From assembly GCA_002964805.2 (NCBI GenBank), contig PUDQ02000004.1, positions 1-64,000 of the forward strand: 64,000 nucleotides of DNA, in the 5' to 3' direction. The notes below the pieces were generated by a model. It was not told where the DNA came from. It searched no databases and worked only from the letters and a program-made list of their open reading frames with translations. Shown here one piece after another: positions 1 through 10,985 of this stretch (positions within the stretch are counted from its first letter, which is position 1; each line of letters begins with the position of its first letter). Source of the DNA: Trametes villosa (taxonomy: Eukaryota > Basidiomycota > Agaricomycetes > Polyporales > Polyporaceae). Both the position numbers and the translations under genes were made by a program.

Positions 1-1
1 A

Positions 2-298
2 GCGACGCCTCGGGCTGCCACGACCACCGACGAGGACCGGGAGACACCCGGCGTGCGCTGTCCCGCGCTCGCGGACCTCGAGATTGTGCTCGAGGCCGAG
101 GAGTGGGGGGAGAGCGCGCTGGAGGAGATTGTCGCGTGCCTCGACGTGCGCGCAGAGAGCGGGGCTCGGGGGTTGCGGTCTCTGAGGTTGCATCCGATGC
201 TCGAGAGCGATGCGGGGCAGAGGAGAGGAGACCCTGGGGAGTTTCAGCATATCCAGCGGCAGCTGCTTCACTACGCCGAGAGCCTTGAGGAGTGGTGA
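2..298 (+). CDS. F-box/LRR-like protein, 3' end only (partial at window start)
   Basis: The frame is open from base 2 and stops with TGA at 296-298, leaving about 98 C-terminal residues; the rest lies upstream of the window. The sequence matches the C-terminus of the F-box gene at 2907-4691, with near-identical stretches such as RCPALADL at the start and LRLHP near the end. It is therefore the first of three tandem paralogues. No F-box is visible because the N-terminus is missing; the family assignment rests on the paralogues. Seen: the homology. Inferred: the same role as a substrate adaptor of an SCF ubiquitin ligase. Confidence 0.75.
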   Translation, partial: ATPRAATTTDEDRETPGVRCPALADLEIVLEAEEWGESALEEIVACLDVRAESGARGLRSLRLHPMLESDAGQRRGDPGEFQHIQRQLLHYAESLEEW

Positions 299-823
299 CC
301 GCGAAATGGATCGGGCGTGGACGTCTTGGTAACCCGTCCACTGTCCAGACAGCAACCACTGCGCACCGGCGCACGATGGGCGTACGGCGGAACACGACTC
401 AGACGGGCCTGAGCGTCGTAATTTAGCTACATGTACATAGCTTATTTTCTTGTTCTTCTTGCGTCCGCTGGGACTTGGGTACTAAATACATAAAGCGCTT
501 CCTGATGCATAACAACAGGATAGGTCGAAGTACTTACTCTACCCGGGCCCTCATGGCAGCTCCCGCGCGGTCTAGATCCACTATGGCCCGGCGCGATGAC
601 ACCGTGCATAGTAGTATACCCCAATCTCGCGCGGCGCGCGCGGTTGATGCAAACTGGGCGCGTGCGCTTGCTTTAAGCGCCTTTCGCTCGAGTTTCAGTA
701 TTTCTCTTCGACCATCATCTGGCGAGAACATGTGAGTGGATGATTACTACCTGTATCAGAACGAAAACGCATAGCTGATAAGTACCATCGTGTGCTGCAA
801 ATTCAGAGGTTCAGGGCGAGATT
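299..823. other. Intergenic, no gene seen
   Basis: A 525-base gap between two tandem F-box genes. Short overlapping frames run on both strands, but none has a domain, signal peptide or paralogue in the window. It presumably holds the promoter of the 824 gene. Confidence 0.6.
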
Positions 824-2548
824 ATGAGTGCCAGCATGGTTTCGAGTTCCCTGCAACCCACGCTCCTGGATGAAGAACTCCCCGGTCCCTTGTACGGCCT
901 CCCTACTATAGGGGTATACACTCGACAATTGGCCGCCTCCCCAGGATTTCAAGCAGCGACGACGGCTCCCAGCCATGGTGACCCACGGCAGCACTTCGAG
1001 CTCGAGCTGCTGAGCTTGAGGGCGCTGTGGAATGCAAACCTCCCGATCCACGCGCTCCCCGCCGAAATCCTCCTCCAGATCTTCAAACACTCACTTGTGC
1101 CACCTCACCGGCTCATGTTCATGTTCACGACGACGAAGCGGCCCTGGGCTCCCCTGATGGGCATTTGCCGCCATTGGTGTGCTCTCATCCGGAACGACGC
1201 CGAGTTTTGGACCACCATCGACGTCTCAAAGAACATGTCGTGGCTAAACCTCGCGCTGCGACGCTCGCGTAGGGCTCCTTTGCGCGTGGTGCTGGGCCGC
1301 GGGTGCGACATGGATGTCGCGATACCGCTCCTGGTGCAACATAGCGATCGTCTCAAGCACCTGGAGTTGAGCGCCCCTAACGTTGGAGTTCTACAGCCAC
1401 TCCTTCATTCCCCCCTCCCTATCCTTATCAGTCTGACCGCCGGCCTCATCTCGACCCCGTATGGCGCGTCTCTGAAAGATCACAGTTTCAATGCCGAACG
1501 TTACCCCCACCTCCAGTCTCTCAGTCTCGCACGGTTTCCGCTCGCATGGACGAAGCCGTTCGTGGCCAACCTACGATCTCTGTCCCTCAAGGGATGCGTA
1601 TTGTCGACGAGTCCCCTGTCTTTTGCGGATTTCCTCGATGTTCTCGAACACGGTCAGCAACTCGACTCCCTCCGCCTCGGCGCCTTCCTTTCTGCCTCGC
1701 TGTCCACGCGAACCTCCGTCCCGCGCGAACGCCTCGTCGTCCTCCCCAATCTGTCGTACCTCGAGTGCGACGACGTTGTCTTCCATATCGCGCGGCTGGT
1801 CTCTCACGTCCAAACCGCTGGTCCCTGCGATTTCGAGCTGACAGCGGGGTGCAACAACCCCAATGACTCCTCGGCGTCTTACCTCTCCTTCCTCCCTCAG
1901 GAAGGCCCGCGAGCCTCAATGATGCGCTCTGCCTCTTCTGTCCACCTTGAAGTCTCGCGCGCGAAGAGCGTTCTTTCATGGGACCTCGAGCGCGGCGGCT
2001 CGTGCAGGCTCGAACTCCGCCGAACCGGTGCGGCTATCTCGGATGCGTGGCTGGAGCGGAGCTTGCGAGAGCTGCCGGCACTCTTTTCCCCGAACGAGAG
2101 GCCGCTCACAAGCCTGGTTTCCATAGGCAATCTGAACGCCGTCTTCGCTGAGACATGGGATCTGGTGTTTGCGTCCTTCCCAATGCTGGAGAAGCTCTCA
2201 CTTCAAACCGAGGAGGGCCCCCGGAGCATGTTCCCCGCTGTCGCCATCCGCTCACTTTCTACCCTGGTATCCGTCATTGCGCCGGGCGAGGGGCCCGCAA
2301 CAAGCTCCGCCGTCCGCTGTTCCGCGCTCACGGACCTGGAACTGTTCATGGCCGACAACTGGAAGTGGGGACCAGGGGCGGTAGAGGAGATTGTCACATG
2401 CCTGGACGCGCGTGCCGCGGGCGGAGCAGAGCGTTTGAAGCGCCTGCGTCTTTACCCAGGATTTGACGCGGATGGGACAGGGCTCGGAGAGGTTTGGGAG
2501 GGGCTTCGGCAGAGCCTGTACGAGAGGGTTGAGTGGTTCGATGACTGA
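824..2548 (+). CDS. F-box protein with LRR-like C-terminal region
   Basis: Intronless gene of 574 aa. The F-box lies at about residues 75-135: LPAEILLQIF, then WAPLMGICRHWCALI and FWTTIDVS, the usual basidiomycete F-box pattern of an LP..[LI]..IF start and a C..W.....FW end. The rest is leucine-rich and resembles degenerate leucine-rich repeats. The N-terminal LLDEELPGPLYGLPTIGV block is shared with the next gene (LLDERLPGPFYGLPSIGV), showing recent tandem duplication. Known for the family: F-box proteins link SKP1-cullin-ROC ligases to substrates. The substrate is unknown. The start chosen is the first ATG of the open frame; a second ATG at codon 5 is possible. Confidence 0.85.
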   Translation: MSASMVSSSLQPTLLDEELPGPLYGLPTIGVYTRQLAASPGFQAATTAPSHGDPRQHFELELLSLRALWNANLPIHALPAEILLQIFKHSLVPPHRLMFMFTTTKRPWAPLMGICRHWCALIRNDAEFWTTIDVSKNMSWLNLALRRSRRAPLRVVLGRGCDMDVAIPLLVQHSDRLKHLELSAPNVGVLQPLLHSPLPILISLTAGLISTPYGASLKDHSFNAERYPHLQSLSLARFPLAWTKPFVANLRSLSLKGCVLSTSPLSFADFLDVLEHGQQLDSLRLGAFLSASLSTRTSVPRERLVVLPNLSYLECDDVVFHIARLVSHVQTAGPCDFELTAGCNNPNDSSASYLSFLPQEGPRASMMRSASSVHLEVSRAKSVLSWDLERGGSCRLELRRTGAAISDAWLERSLRELPALFSPNERPLTSLVSIGNLNAVFAETWDLVFASFPMLEKLSLQTEEGPRSMFPAVAIRSLSTLVSVIAPGEGPATSSAVRCSALTDLELFMADNWKWGPGAVEEIVTCLDARAAGGAERLKRLRLYPGFDADGTGLGEVWEGLRQSLYERVEWFDD

Positions 2549-2906
2549 GGATCATAGGATGTAACTTGCAACGATTTCTGCGACCTTTCGTTCTGATTTC
2601 CCGCCCCCTTGGCTCTGCTACAGGTACATTTTGCGGAATGTAGACATGAGTACCTGCCGTAGGCCTTGTGTGTTGGTCACAGCGAGCATGTACGGCATCA
2701 TACTCGGTAGCAGGCTGTAAGCGAGCGCCCGTTTAAGTACGAAGTCGGGATTTGCCGAAGCTGCCAGTTTGCACGGAGTGGGCGTGCCAGGTTTCGAAGA
2801 ACCATACTCGAAATCATCCTACGCAGCAAGTTCTCCCAAAAAATTCAACCGGTAAACGTATATATGCCGTCCCTTTTGTGCTGGTATGGTGCTATGACTG
2901 ACAAGA
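2549..2906. other. Intergenic, probable promoter of the next F-box gene
   Basis: A 358-base gap. A TATATAT-like stretch near 2858-2865, about 45 bases before the next start codon, is the only recognisable element. Confidence 0.4.
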
Positions 2907-4691
2907 ATGCTTGTAGTAGATCAAAACCCGGCTGTAATGGCGGCGCCGAGGGACGTTCTCTCCGAGCCATCCGACATCCTGCTGGACGAGAGGCTCCCCG
3001 GACCCTTCTATGGACTACCCTCTATCGGAGTGGACCTGCGGAGGATCCCTGCCTCAAGCGTGCAAGCGGGTAAGGCGGGGGACCTCTGTGAGCACCGACA
3101 GCGCTTCGAGTTGGAACTATTGAGCATGAAGGCAGTTTGGAACGCGAACCTCCCGGTCCATACCCTCCCTGCTGAACTTCTTCTCGAAGTATTCAAGTAC
3201 TCGCTCGTACCTCATGATGAGCACACGAGCTCGGCAGCCCCGAAACGTCCTTGGACGCGCTTCATGGGCGTGTGTCGGCACTGGTGTGCGCTCATCCGGA
3301 ACGACACTGCGTTTTGGAGTACTATCAACATTACCAAGGACTTGTCGTGGATGGAACTTGCACTACGCCGTTCCCACAAAGCCCCGATATACGTGATCCT
3401 ACCCCATAGGTGCAATGCAAATGCAGCCGTACCGAGACTCTTGCAGCACGCTTGGCGCGTCAAGTACCTGGAGGTGCCAACGGTGGATGCTCCGAACTCA
3501 AGCGCTGTCCAGTCCCTCATGGACTGCTCGTACCCTCTCCTCCTCCATCTCACAACCAATACTCCGCTCCCCAGGTACGGGGAAGTCGCGCTTCCCCCGC
3601 TCAAATTCGGTGGCGACGGCTGCCCTCGCCTTGAGGTGCTCCACCTCTCCTACTGTTCCTTGTCCTGGACGAAGTCTCTCTTTTCCAACTTACAGGATTT
3701 GTGTCTAACGAAATGCAAACCGCTGCCCCAGCTTCTCTCTTTGGCACACTTCCTGGACGTCCTTGAGCATGGCCAACAGTTGCAGGTTCTCAAGCTCGGC
3801 AACTTCCTGTCCGCTTCGCTATCCGCTGGGACCTCTGTCCCGCCCGGCCGTCTCGTTACGCTACCGAAGCTCTCCCACATCCAATGCTTGGACGCACCGG
3901 TCCAAGTTGCGCGGCTCGTGTCCCACCTCCGTACCCTCGCCCCGGTGTGGCGCTACGACCTCACGGGGACATGCGGCGGTCCTGACGATGCGTCCACCTC
4001 CTACTCCTCTCTGCTCCCGCAGGACGCCACACATGTGCCCTTCATGCGGACCATTTCGTCTGCTACTATTGCAGTCTACGATGCGGAGAACTGCGTATAT
4101 TGGGATCTTCCTTTTGAGGGAAGCCAGTGCTGGCTGGAACTGGAGTGCGCCGACGCTCTGTGGGATGACTGGCTGGCGAGCGGCCTGTCGCAGCTGCCCG
4201 CACTCTTTGCCTCGTCAGACACGGCTTTGAGCTCTCTCACCATCTCGGGCAAAATCGCTCCCGTATCCTCCGCCACCTGGGATATGCTCTTCGAATCCTT
4301 CTCGAGGCTGGAATGTGTGGTTGTGGAGATCGAGGAGCCCGAGGAGCGTTTGGAGTCCACGTTCCCGACTGCCCTGGTCCGCTCGTTATCGAGCGCACCA
4401 GCGGTCTCGGCAGCCAGCGAATCGGATGACGACCGTACGGCACCAGGCGTGCGCTGCCCCGCGCTCGCAGATCTCGACATTGGGCTGGAGATCAGCGAAT
4501 GGAACTCAAGAGCACTCGAGGACATCATCGCGTGCCTCAGTGCGCGTGCTGCGAGCGGGGCGCCGAAGCTGAAGTTCCTGCGGTTGCACCCGATACTCGA
4601 TGCGACGACGGGGCGAGGGTTGGACAATTGGCAAGGCTTTCTGCAGCGGCTGCTGGAGTGCGTTGAAAATATTGGGATGTCGCGGTGGTAA
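2907..4691 (+). CDS. F-box protein with LRR-like C-terminal region, tandem paralogue
   Basis: Intronless gene of 594 aa, collinear along its length with the gene at 824-2548. The F-box is at about residues 85-145 (LPAELLLEVF, then WTRFMGVCRHWCALI and FWSTINIT). The C-terminal block matches the partial gene at the left edge. The start used is the first ATG; a second in-frame ATG at 2937 (codon 11) would bring the N-terminus closer to its neighbour's length. Known for the family: SCF ubiquitin-ligase adaptors, strongly expanded in Agaricomycetes. Ligand and substrate cannot be inferred. Confidence 0.85.
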   Translation: MLVVDQNPAVMAAPRDVLSEPSDILLDERLPGPFYGLPSIGVDLRRIPASSVQAGKAGDLCEHRQRFELELLSMKAVWNANLPVHTLPAELLLEVFKYSLVPHDEHTSSAAPKRPWTRFMGVCRHWCALIRNDTAFWSTINITKDLSWMELALRRSHKAPIYVILPHRCNANAAVPRLLQHAWRVKYLEVPTVDAPNSSAVQSLMDCSYPLLLHLTTNTPLPRYGEVALPPLKFGGDGCPRLEVLHLSYCSLSWTKSLFSNLQDLCLTKCKPLPQLLSLAHFLDVLEHGQQLQVLKLGNFLSASLSAGTSVPPGRLVTLPKLSHIQCLDAPVQVARLVSHLRTLAPVWRYDLTGTCGGPDDASTSYSSLLPQDATHVPFMRTISSATIAVYDAENCVYWDLPFEGSQCWLELECADALWDDWLASGLSQLPALFASSDTALSSLTISGKIAPVSSATWDMLFESFSRLECVVVEIEEPEERLESTFPTALVRSLSSAPAVSAASESDDDRTAPGVRCPALADLDIGLEISEWNSRALEDIIACLSARAASGAPKLKFLRLHPILDATTGRGLDNWQGFLQRLLECVENIGMSRW

Positions 4692-5253
4692 CGCCGCGCA
4701 CGTCACAGACTCGCTCGGCGCCAGGGTTCTCAGGTGGGATGGCACTCTACGAGTAGTATTCAACCTGCATTACTGATTATGCACGATTTCAGGAGTGTTA
4801 CCGTACTACATACTAGTGAGTCGTCGGTACGATATGATTAGCTTCTAGCCGATGCGCATGACCTTGGTGGAGGAAGATCATTGGAGGTGTCTGAAGGATT
4901 TCTTGGTCGTAGGCTGGGCGGAGCTCCTGTCGATGGGTGGGGCGCGCTCGAACAATGCACAACGAGTCGACATCCGTTGATCGGAAGGCGGAACAGCTAG
5001 ATCCGTTGTGATGTACAGTTCCTATAGCACATATATTGCATCATATCTATACACTATACGCGCTGCAGCCAAGGACCTTCGCCCGTACTGCTTGGATCCC
5101 TGGAATCGACACCGCTTAGATTTCGGTCCTTTCGTACCCATTCCATGTTCCGATATACACAAAACTGAGCTGGTCCACAAGCACCATGAGCCCAGATTGC
5201 GGGAACAGTGGCATCATGCGAACTCACCTTCAAGATATAAGCGCATAGCCTGC
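4692..5253. other. Intergenic, no gene seen
   Basis: A 562-base convergent gap between the last F-box gene (+) and the first eight-cysteine protein gene (-). No gene, tRNA or repeat is recognised. Confidence 0.6.
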
Positions 5254-5674
5254 CTAGACTAGGCAGATGTTGTTCGGCGAGCAGATGAACGAGCGAATGT
5301 TCGTCCCCGTGTTCACGTTCTGGCAGCCTCCGTTCTGGTTCGTGAACGAGTACATGCGGCCCTCGGCTCCTGCGGGGCAGCCCGCGTCTACGAACGCCGT
5401 CACGCAGTGGCCGCCCGACCCGCCGTCGACCTGTCGAACGCGTCGTCAGCACCAGCATAACAAACAAAACGCAAGGTTGCGAGAGAGAACGCACGCGGAA
5501 CGAGTGCCGGTTGTCGAACTGGTGGCACGAGCCGTCGCAGGGGACGTTCAGCCCGGCGGCGCCGTTGCAAGTGCTCCCGCTGAAGGCGGTGATTCCTGCG
5601 TACGCTGTCTGCGGCGCGAGCGCGAGGACGAGTGCGGAGGCGAGGTATGCGATGGTCGTGGTGGAGAACTGCAT
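5254..5674 (-). CDS. Small secreted eight-cysteine protein, copy 1
   Basis: Two exons, 5495-5674 and 5254-5430, with a 64-nt intron (GTGCGT...CAG), give 118 aa. The N-terminal ~27 residues form a signal peptide ending AYA. The mature part has eight cysteines, consistent with four disulfides. Landmarks are GITAFSG, PCDGSCHQF and RHSF at the end of exon 1, then GGCQNVNTG and CSPNN in exon 2. I do not recognise a named domain. Five other intact copies share the same intron after the RHSFR codons. A TATATATA box lies at 5742-5749, about 70 bases upstream of the ATG. Likely an extracellular structural or effector-like protein; function unknown. Confidence 0.85.
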
Positions 5675-5741
5675 GGCTGGGGACGTTCGTCTTTGCGAGA
5701 AGGACGCTCTTGACGACTTCCTGTCTCTTCGGGCATCGCGC

Positions 5742-5749
5742 TATATATA
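5742..5749 (-). promoter_or_regulatory. TATA box of eight-cysteine gene copy 1
   Basis: TATATATA on the minus strand, about 70 bases before the start codon at 5674. A comparable box precedes each of the other copies. Confidence 0.55.
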
Positions 5750-8390
5750 CCGTGGTGCACTGTCCTCTGTGGGGCCTCGAGTTAGGCTAGAATGCCGTGT
5801 GAGGAGGATGTAGGTCCCTCGTGGACGTCGAGGCGCGACTTGGCAGGGCAAGAGGGCGGCGATGCATATGCCGGGAAGCCACGACGGTCGATCCCTCCGT
5901 TGCGGCGAGACAGAATTCACGCTAGCGGCCGTCGACGATACGCGGCCGAAGATACGACGAGAGATCCGTTGCGAAACACAGACGCAGCATTGGCTGCAGG
6001 AGCTCAGAGGACCGCCGCGTCCATGATCACCTGTGAGCGCGACAAATATTTGAGTACAGAGTCAGGGGCGCGATCAAATTACAGGTTGAATGAGCGTCCT
6101 CACATGTAGGTGATGCTGATACTGCGCGGTAAATGGTCGTGCTCCGCACCCCCCTCACATGTCGGTGAGGTTGATGCTTTAGCCTGACTTCGGGAAGTCA
6201 TCGGGGTCGTAGCCGTCGGCTTGTTGCGCTCGTATGCAGGGAAGTGTTCTGTAAACTTGGGAATTAAACTCGTGGCCGGTAGCGTAGCTGTGCCACTACC
6301 ATACCTTTCAAACTCGTCGTCGTGCGCTCCGAGTCGGTGTCCTGCCAAAGCGTAAGCTAAGCTTATCTTCGGCATTCTTAACTCCTATCGCGAGGACGCG
6401 CCCTGGCGATAAACACCATCAGTCAAGTTCCATGGCGCGCTCATGCGGGGAGCGGACAGGACACGGGCGCGCGTACCTTGGGGGTCGTGTGCCTCCTTGC
6501 AGTGCTCGCAGCCTGCCAGTATGAGCGGTCACACGAGCGAAGACGAGGGATCGCCGCGACGCCTAGGCACGCAAGGCTAATTGTGAGCCTAGCACGGCCC
6601 GGCTGCGGGGGTACCCATGATTGATTTGATGGGGGCTTTCACGGGACCGGGATGCTTCCGCGGCGGTCCCATACGGCGAGGAGATTGTGGACCCGTGAAG
6701 TCGACTGGGTGGACTATGTACGCCTGGTGCACTGTGTAGCGATATCTCGTGAGCAACGCTGAAACCGGAGCGCGACGAAATCATGTCCAGGCCCCGACAG
6801 TGCCTGCGGAAGAGCCCACGTAGAACGGTTATCCCGGCACTCACCTCTTCACGATGTTCTAGGCATGGTGTAAAGATTCGTGAAGGTTCCGGCGGCGGGA
6901 TCCTCGCGGGAAGAAGCGACACTCACGAGAGGTTCTGGCTGAAGTGCGCGCCCTGCCTAGTAAACTGGACGGAGCGACCCGCATTATGGACTGTTGACAG
7001 TACCTTAGAACGCGCCATATGGGTAGCTTACAGGCGACCAATTTGGCGCACTGGCTGTAGCTCGGCTGCAAGTAGGTTATAACCGGCGGAAGGGAGCCTC
7101 GGGCTCATCCGCGAGCTTCGGCCAAAGCCTATGCAGGTGCTCAGCCCAGCCGGCGGCACGGAACGAGCGGAACTTGAAGGAACCGCTGCGCGAAGTCTCC
7201 GATCGGAGGTAACAGGAGGAAGTGCAGGACAGCGTCTGGCATCGAAAGAGACGCGTCTCTGTGGTGGGTTGGGTGGTCGGATGATTGCTTGACGGCGAAA
7301 ACAGCGTCTAGACTTGATTTTCGTTACTAAACGCCACCTAGTTCACCCTGCCCTGGCAGGATGAAAACCTGAAGATAGTTCAGCTCTACTTCTCAAGCAT
7401 TTTATAGGTGTTCCGCCACACGGACGAAGTATCGGCCGACGGCCTGACGAAGGACTGCTAGATCCCAAAGACCAGCTCAACACGGGTCACAGAGAACCCT
7501 GAGACATGCGTCGTACGTCGCAAATCCGCGGTGCGTGTTGCAGGCGTCCCGAACCGGCTCCGGTTTCTCGTGCGCTCAGGCTATGCTTGCATGCCGGTAT
7601 GTACACCTCCAAGCCGCTGTAGTCCTTGTTTCCGACGCTGCTGAGCAGCTTTACATAGTTTTACATGTGATAGGCGGGCTTATTGGCCGACGTGCGAATC
7701 GCACCACACTCGTTCGCTGTCCTGCCGGAACACGAGCAAATCTTGTCCAGTGCGCAGCGGCGTTCTTGAGCATTGACACTGACTTACAAGGGCAATTGTA
7801 ACACCACCTGAGAGTCGAGCCAACGTCGGGGTCCCATCGAAGAGGCAATCGGAAAGGGAGCGGAGGAGAAGATGGAGGTTGTAGCAGGAGTCGTGATGGT
7901 CGGTGGCAGGGTATGGAAGGAGAAGTAGCCATCCAGCGCTTGCATTTCTTTGGGCGTCTATAGCTGACGCGCCTTGTTCCCGTCGTCCGCGACTTGCACG
8001 TTGCACACCCACCCTCAAGACTGCAAAAATGTGGTATGTCCTCAAGGCGTTCAAGCTCAATTAAATAACCTATACTGACCAGCTACTCCCAGATGATGGT
8101 ACGCCGTCTCATGGCAAAGTCAGACGATCTACTCCGACATAGACTCGGACTCCGCGCGGCTCGCGGCTGACACCTGTTCTCTGAGTTACCGCCGCCCTCT
8201 TTCAATCGTCCCTTGAGACATCACAGATGTTTTTGGAACGCTGGAACACCTTTCTACTTCTCACTCGGGAAGAAGTTGACCCTATAGTTATGCTAATTGT
8301 AGGTCACCTTCCTCATCTCGGTGACCTCTGGAGCGGCGCACCGCGCTCTTCCAGCCTGAGCGAGACCAGCCTTCGAAGCGCGCCTCTGCG
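5750..8390. other. Long intergenic stretch, no gene seen
   Basis: About 2.6 kb between divergent copies 1 (-) and 2 (+) of the eight-cysteine family. Only short unrelated frames occur. I found no relic of the family, no tRNA and no long repeat. Part of it must be the two promoters. Confidence 0.5.
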
Positions 8391-8398
8391 TATATATT
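8391..8398 (+). promoter_or_regulatory. TATA box of eight-cysteine gene copy 2
   Basis: TATATATT about 120 bases upstream of the ATG at 8514. Confidence 0.5.
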
Positions 8399-8513
8399 AC
8401 GCACACTTCAACAGGTGAGGGCTCAGCAGATCCTCCACCTGCAACTACTCCCTCAGTGCTCCGCTATCACAGCAAGACCTCGCATCCTCACCTCCGCAAA
8501 CTCGCATCACACA

Positions 8514-8936
8514 ATGCAGCTCTCTACCATAGCTATCAAGTACCTCGCTTCGGCCACGGCCCTGGCTCTCGCGCTCGCGCCCGGTGCAGTTCATGCTGGC
8601 CTCACCGCCTTCAGCGGGGACACCTGCAACGGCGCCGCCGGACTGGACGTGCCCTGCGACGGTTCCTGCCACCAGTTCACCGGGCGGCACTCCTTTCGCG
8701 TACGTGTCGCCTCTCCGTACGTGCTCTATGATTTGATTACTGAACTTCGGTGCGTGTAGGTCGACGGCGGCTCGGGCGGCCACTGTGTGACGATGTTCGA
8801 GGACGCGGGCTGCCCCTCGGGCGCCGAGGGCCGCATGTTCACGTTCACCGGCCAGAACGGCGGTTGCCAGAACGTAAATACTGGGACGGGCATCCAGTCC
8901 TTCATCTGCTCGCCCAACAACGTGTGCTTGGTTTGA
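8514..8936 (+). CDS. Small secreted eight-cysteine protein, copy 2
   Basis: Exons 8514-8699 and 8760-8936 with a 60-nt intron (GTACGT...TAG) give 120 aa. The first ~28 residues form a signal peptide (AVHA before GLTAFSG). The mature protein keeps the eight cysteines and the PCDGSCHQF, GGCQNVNTG and CSPNN landmarks of copy 1, and exon 2 has the same length (177 nt) as in copies 1 and 4. An in-frame upstream methionine at 8415 lies before the hydrophobic segment and would spoil the signal peptide, so 8514 is preferred. Secreted, function unknown. Confidence 0.85.
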
Positions 8937-10027
8937 GCTGCTTGTGGCTACTCAGGCAGCACACGTCCGGAACGAACGGCGAGAGAAATATGCAGGTGAG
9001 CTCTGTACGCATCTTTTACTGCGATAGATTTGTTTACATGCGCCTTCTCGGGCTATAGTTTACGAAGGCTCGTTCGAAGAGCGCGCGATCGGTGAATCGC
9101 TTAGGAGTCGAGTCAATATCGTCTATGTAACAGATCCTCAGATCGTACGGCTCGGATTCATCTCAGACATATGACCCCGAAATTACCATACGCTTTGCGC
9201 CCGCGCCCCTGGCGGTACGAATCCGCGGCCTCCCTGCCATAAAAACTTTCTTCTTGCCCGCAACGTAAGGTAGCGGCCTCGGCTTCCGAGCAGGCTAGGG
9301 CGTGAGTCCGACCTTTCCTTAGACTGAAGCCGACTCAGCGCGTCAGCCTTCGGGCTTGAAAGCGAGTCCCTATACTTTTATAAGCTAACCCAGGGTGCCC
9401 ACTAAGAGTCAAAATATCCTCCTGAAGATACGGTGTGCCTGCATACTGAAAGAAAGAGAGGAGATGTTGACTCGGAGTCGGGCTAATTGTAGGTACGCGC
9501 TGCCTTTAGCGCTCGCTCTCGGCACACCCCGAGCGGCTAAACCGGGCGCGACGAGGAATTCTTTAGGGCTCGCACACTCTTCCCTCGACGTTCATACTAC
9601 TCACTCGACAGAGGACCCTCTTCATATCGCATATTGGCACAGTAATAGAAACTCTGTCGATATGGTTATAAACTCTAAGCGGCGGCGCGACGCCAGAGGC
9701 CCCGAACGGCGAGGATGGTGCGCTGTGTTGTTTGGCATACGCCTACCGCGCTTCGCACCATAGCAGTAGGTGCGTACATTCAGCCTTCTCGCCTCGAAAA
9801 TTGGATGTGAGTTGAACGTATGGGAAGACAAGCTCTACGCTGACTTTGAGGTGCAGGTTTTCCGAACCCGGCGCTCTACGTCACCAAGTACGAGGCCGCG
9901 TCTTGCGCCCGCCGCCCGGTACTAGGCTAGCATGAGTATGCCTAGTGCCATTGAGGTGGAACAATGCTTCACCGTTCATGAGTCGCTTCTATGTTGGCGA
10001 GTATATTCTTCTTATCTCTGCAGTGGC
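8937..10027. other. Intergenic, no gene seen
   Basis: About 1.1 kb between copy 2 and the decayed copy. It holds only short unsupported frames. Confidence 0.5.
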
Positions 10028-10137
10028 GCGTATGCGCCCTCAGGTGCGGCGGCACGACCTGAGCAGCATCGTCTGCCCGGAAGGTTCCTTCTGACGGTTC
10101 ATGTAGCCTCAATTTCTGAGCACCCTGTTTCACGTAC
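10028..10137 (+). pseudogene. Decayed copy of the eight-cysteine secreted protein (exon 1 relic)
   Basis: This stretch aligns with exon 1 of the family from the end of the signal peptide (a GCGTATGC-like segment) through the bases corresponding to PCDGSCHQF to the splice donor (the CACTCCTTTCGCGTAC of intact copies appears as CACCCTGTTTCACGTAC). Several small indels break the frame and many differences are C-to-T or G-to-A. Just after the donor a CACTGCG stretch resembles the start of exon 2, suggesting a deletion of the intron region. It lies between copies 2 and 3 and in the same orientation. Confidence 0.6.
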
Positions 10138-10985
10138 CACTGCGCTCTGGTACGGATGCCGGGTGCCCAGATGAACCCCATCGGACTTTGGGTTGTCGGG
10201 CGTTTGGCGTGGTTTAGCTGCGGGTGTACGCGCGCTCGTCTGCGCTGTGGCGGCCGTGGATTCAGCGGCCCTACGCGTTCAGGGATCCGATTCAGCGGAG
10301 GTATGAGAATCTCACCGTGGCTCGTGAACGCTTACCATGCCGCCCGAAGCTGGTAGAATACAAGCAACAGCACTGCGGGCGTCGTTCGCGCTACGTCAGT
10401 ATGCCCCTCCCTCTATCGTGAGATGCTCCTATTGACGTTGATCCGTAGGAAGGACCGGTTTCCCTCATACGCTGCAGAAGCATCGATGAAGGTACCATGC
10501 ACCGATGCGCCGTGTCGAAGCGTGGAAGCCTAAGTGTATCTTGCACTCTTTCATCAGCGACTCGGCTGCTCATCCGTCCGCGCGCGCCAGGATGGCGAGC
10601 CCTGCGACCTACCGCCGGACCGCCGAGCGCATGGCTGCGATCTTGAACCTGTCCCCTGTCTAGCCTACCGTAGTTTCGTGCTTCTCGTCCTTCGCCTTCT
10701 GGGACCGGTCGAAGCACCAGAGTCCCCTCTAGCTACTTCAGCAGCGCTAAGGCCCAGATTGCTGAGCCCAGGAGAGGGCGCCACGCCAGAGTAACACCCT
10801 TCCCGAGCGGAAACAGCGGATGCACGGTACGTCTCTCGCTCAGATTTCCTGTCAACGTCTCGTATAAGTAGCACAACGGCGGATACTTAGCAGAGCAGCC
10901 AATTGTCCCTCAAGGCCTCGCTCCTAGGCTCGCAACCACTGCAAGATCTCGAATCCACCCTCCGATCTATCAAAACGCGTATAAA
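10138..10985. other. Intergenic, no gene seen
   Basis: 848 bases before copy 3. A TATAAG box at 10863-10868 lies about 120 bases upstream of the next ATG. Nothing else is recognised. Confidence 0.45.

Noticed and set aside
1387..1407. Minus-strand WL-stop sequences inside the F-box genes (also near 3550)
   Set aside because: They lie antisense within confident coding sequence, lack the His/acidic residues, and have no upstream signal-peptide exon.
7020..7066. A plus-strand end reading ...LAHWL-stop, resembling the WL-peptide terminus
   Set aside because: The acidic position is missing, the apparent splice acceptor would give phase 0 instead of phase 1, and no signal-peptide exon lies upstream.
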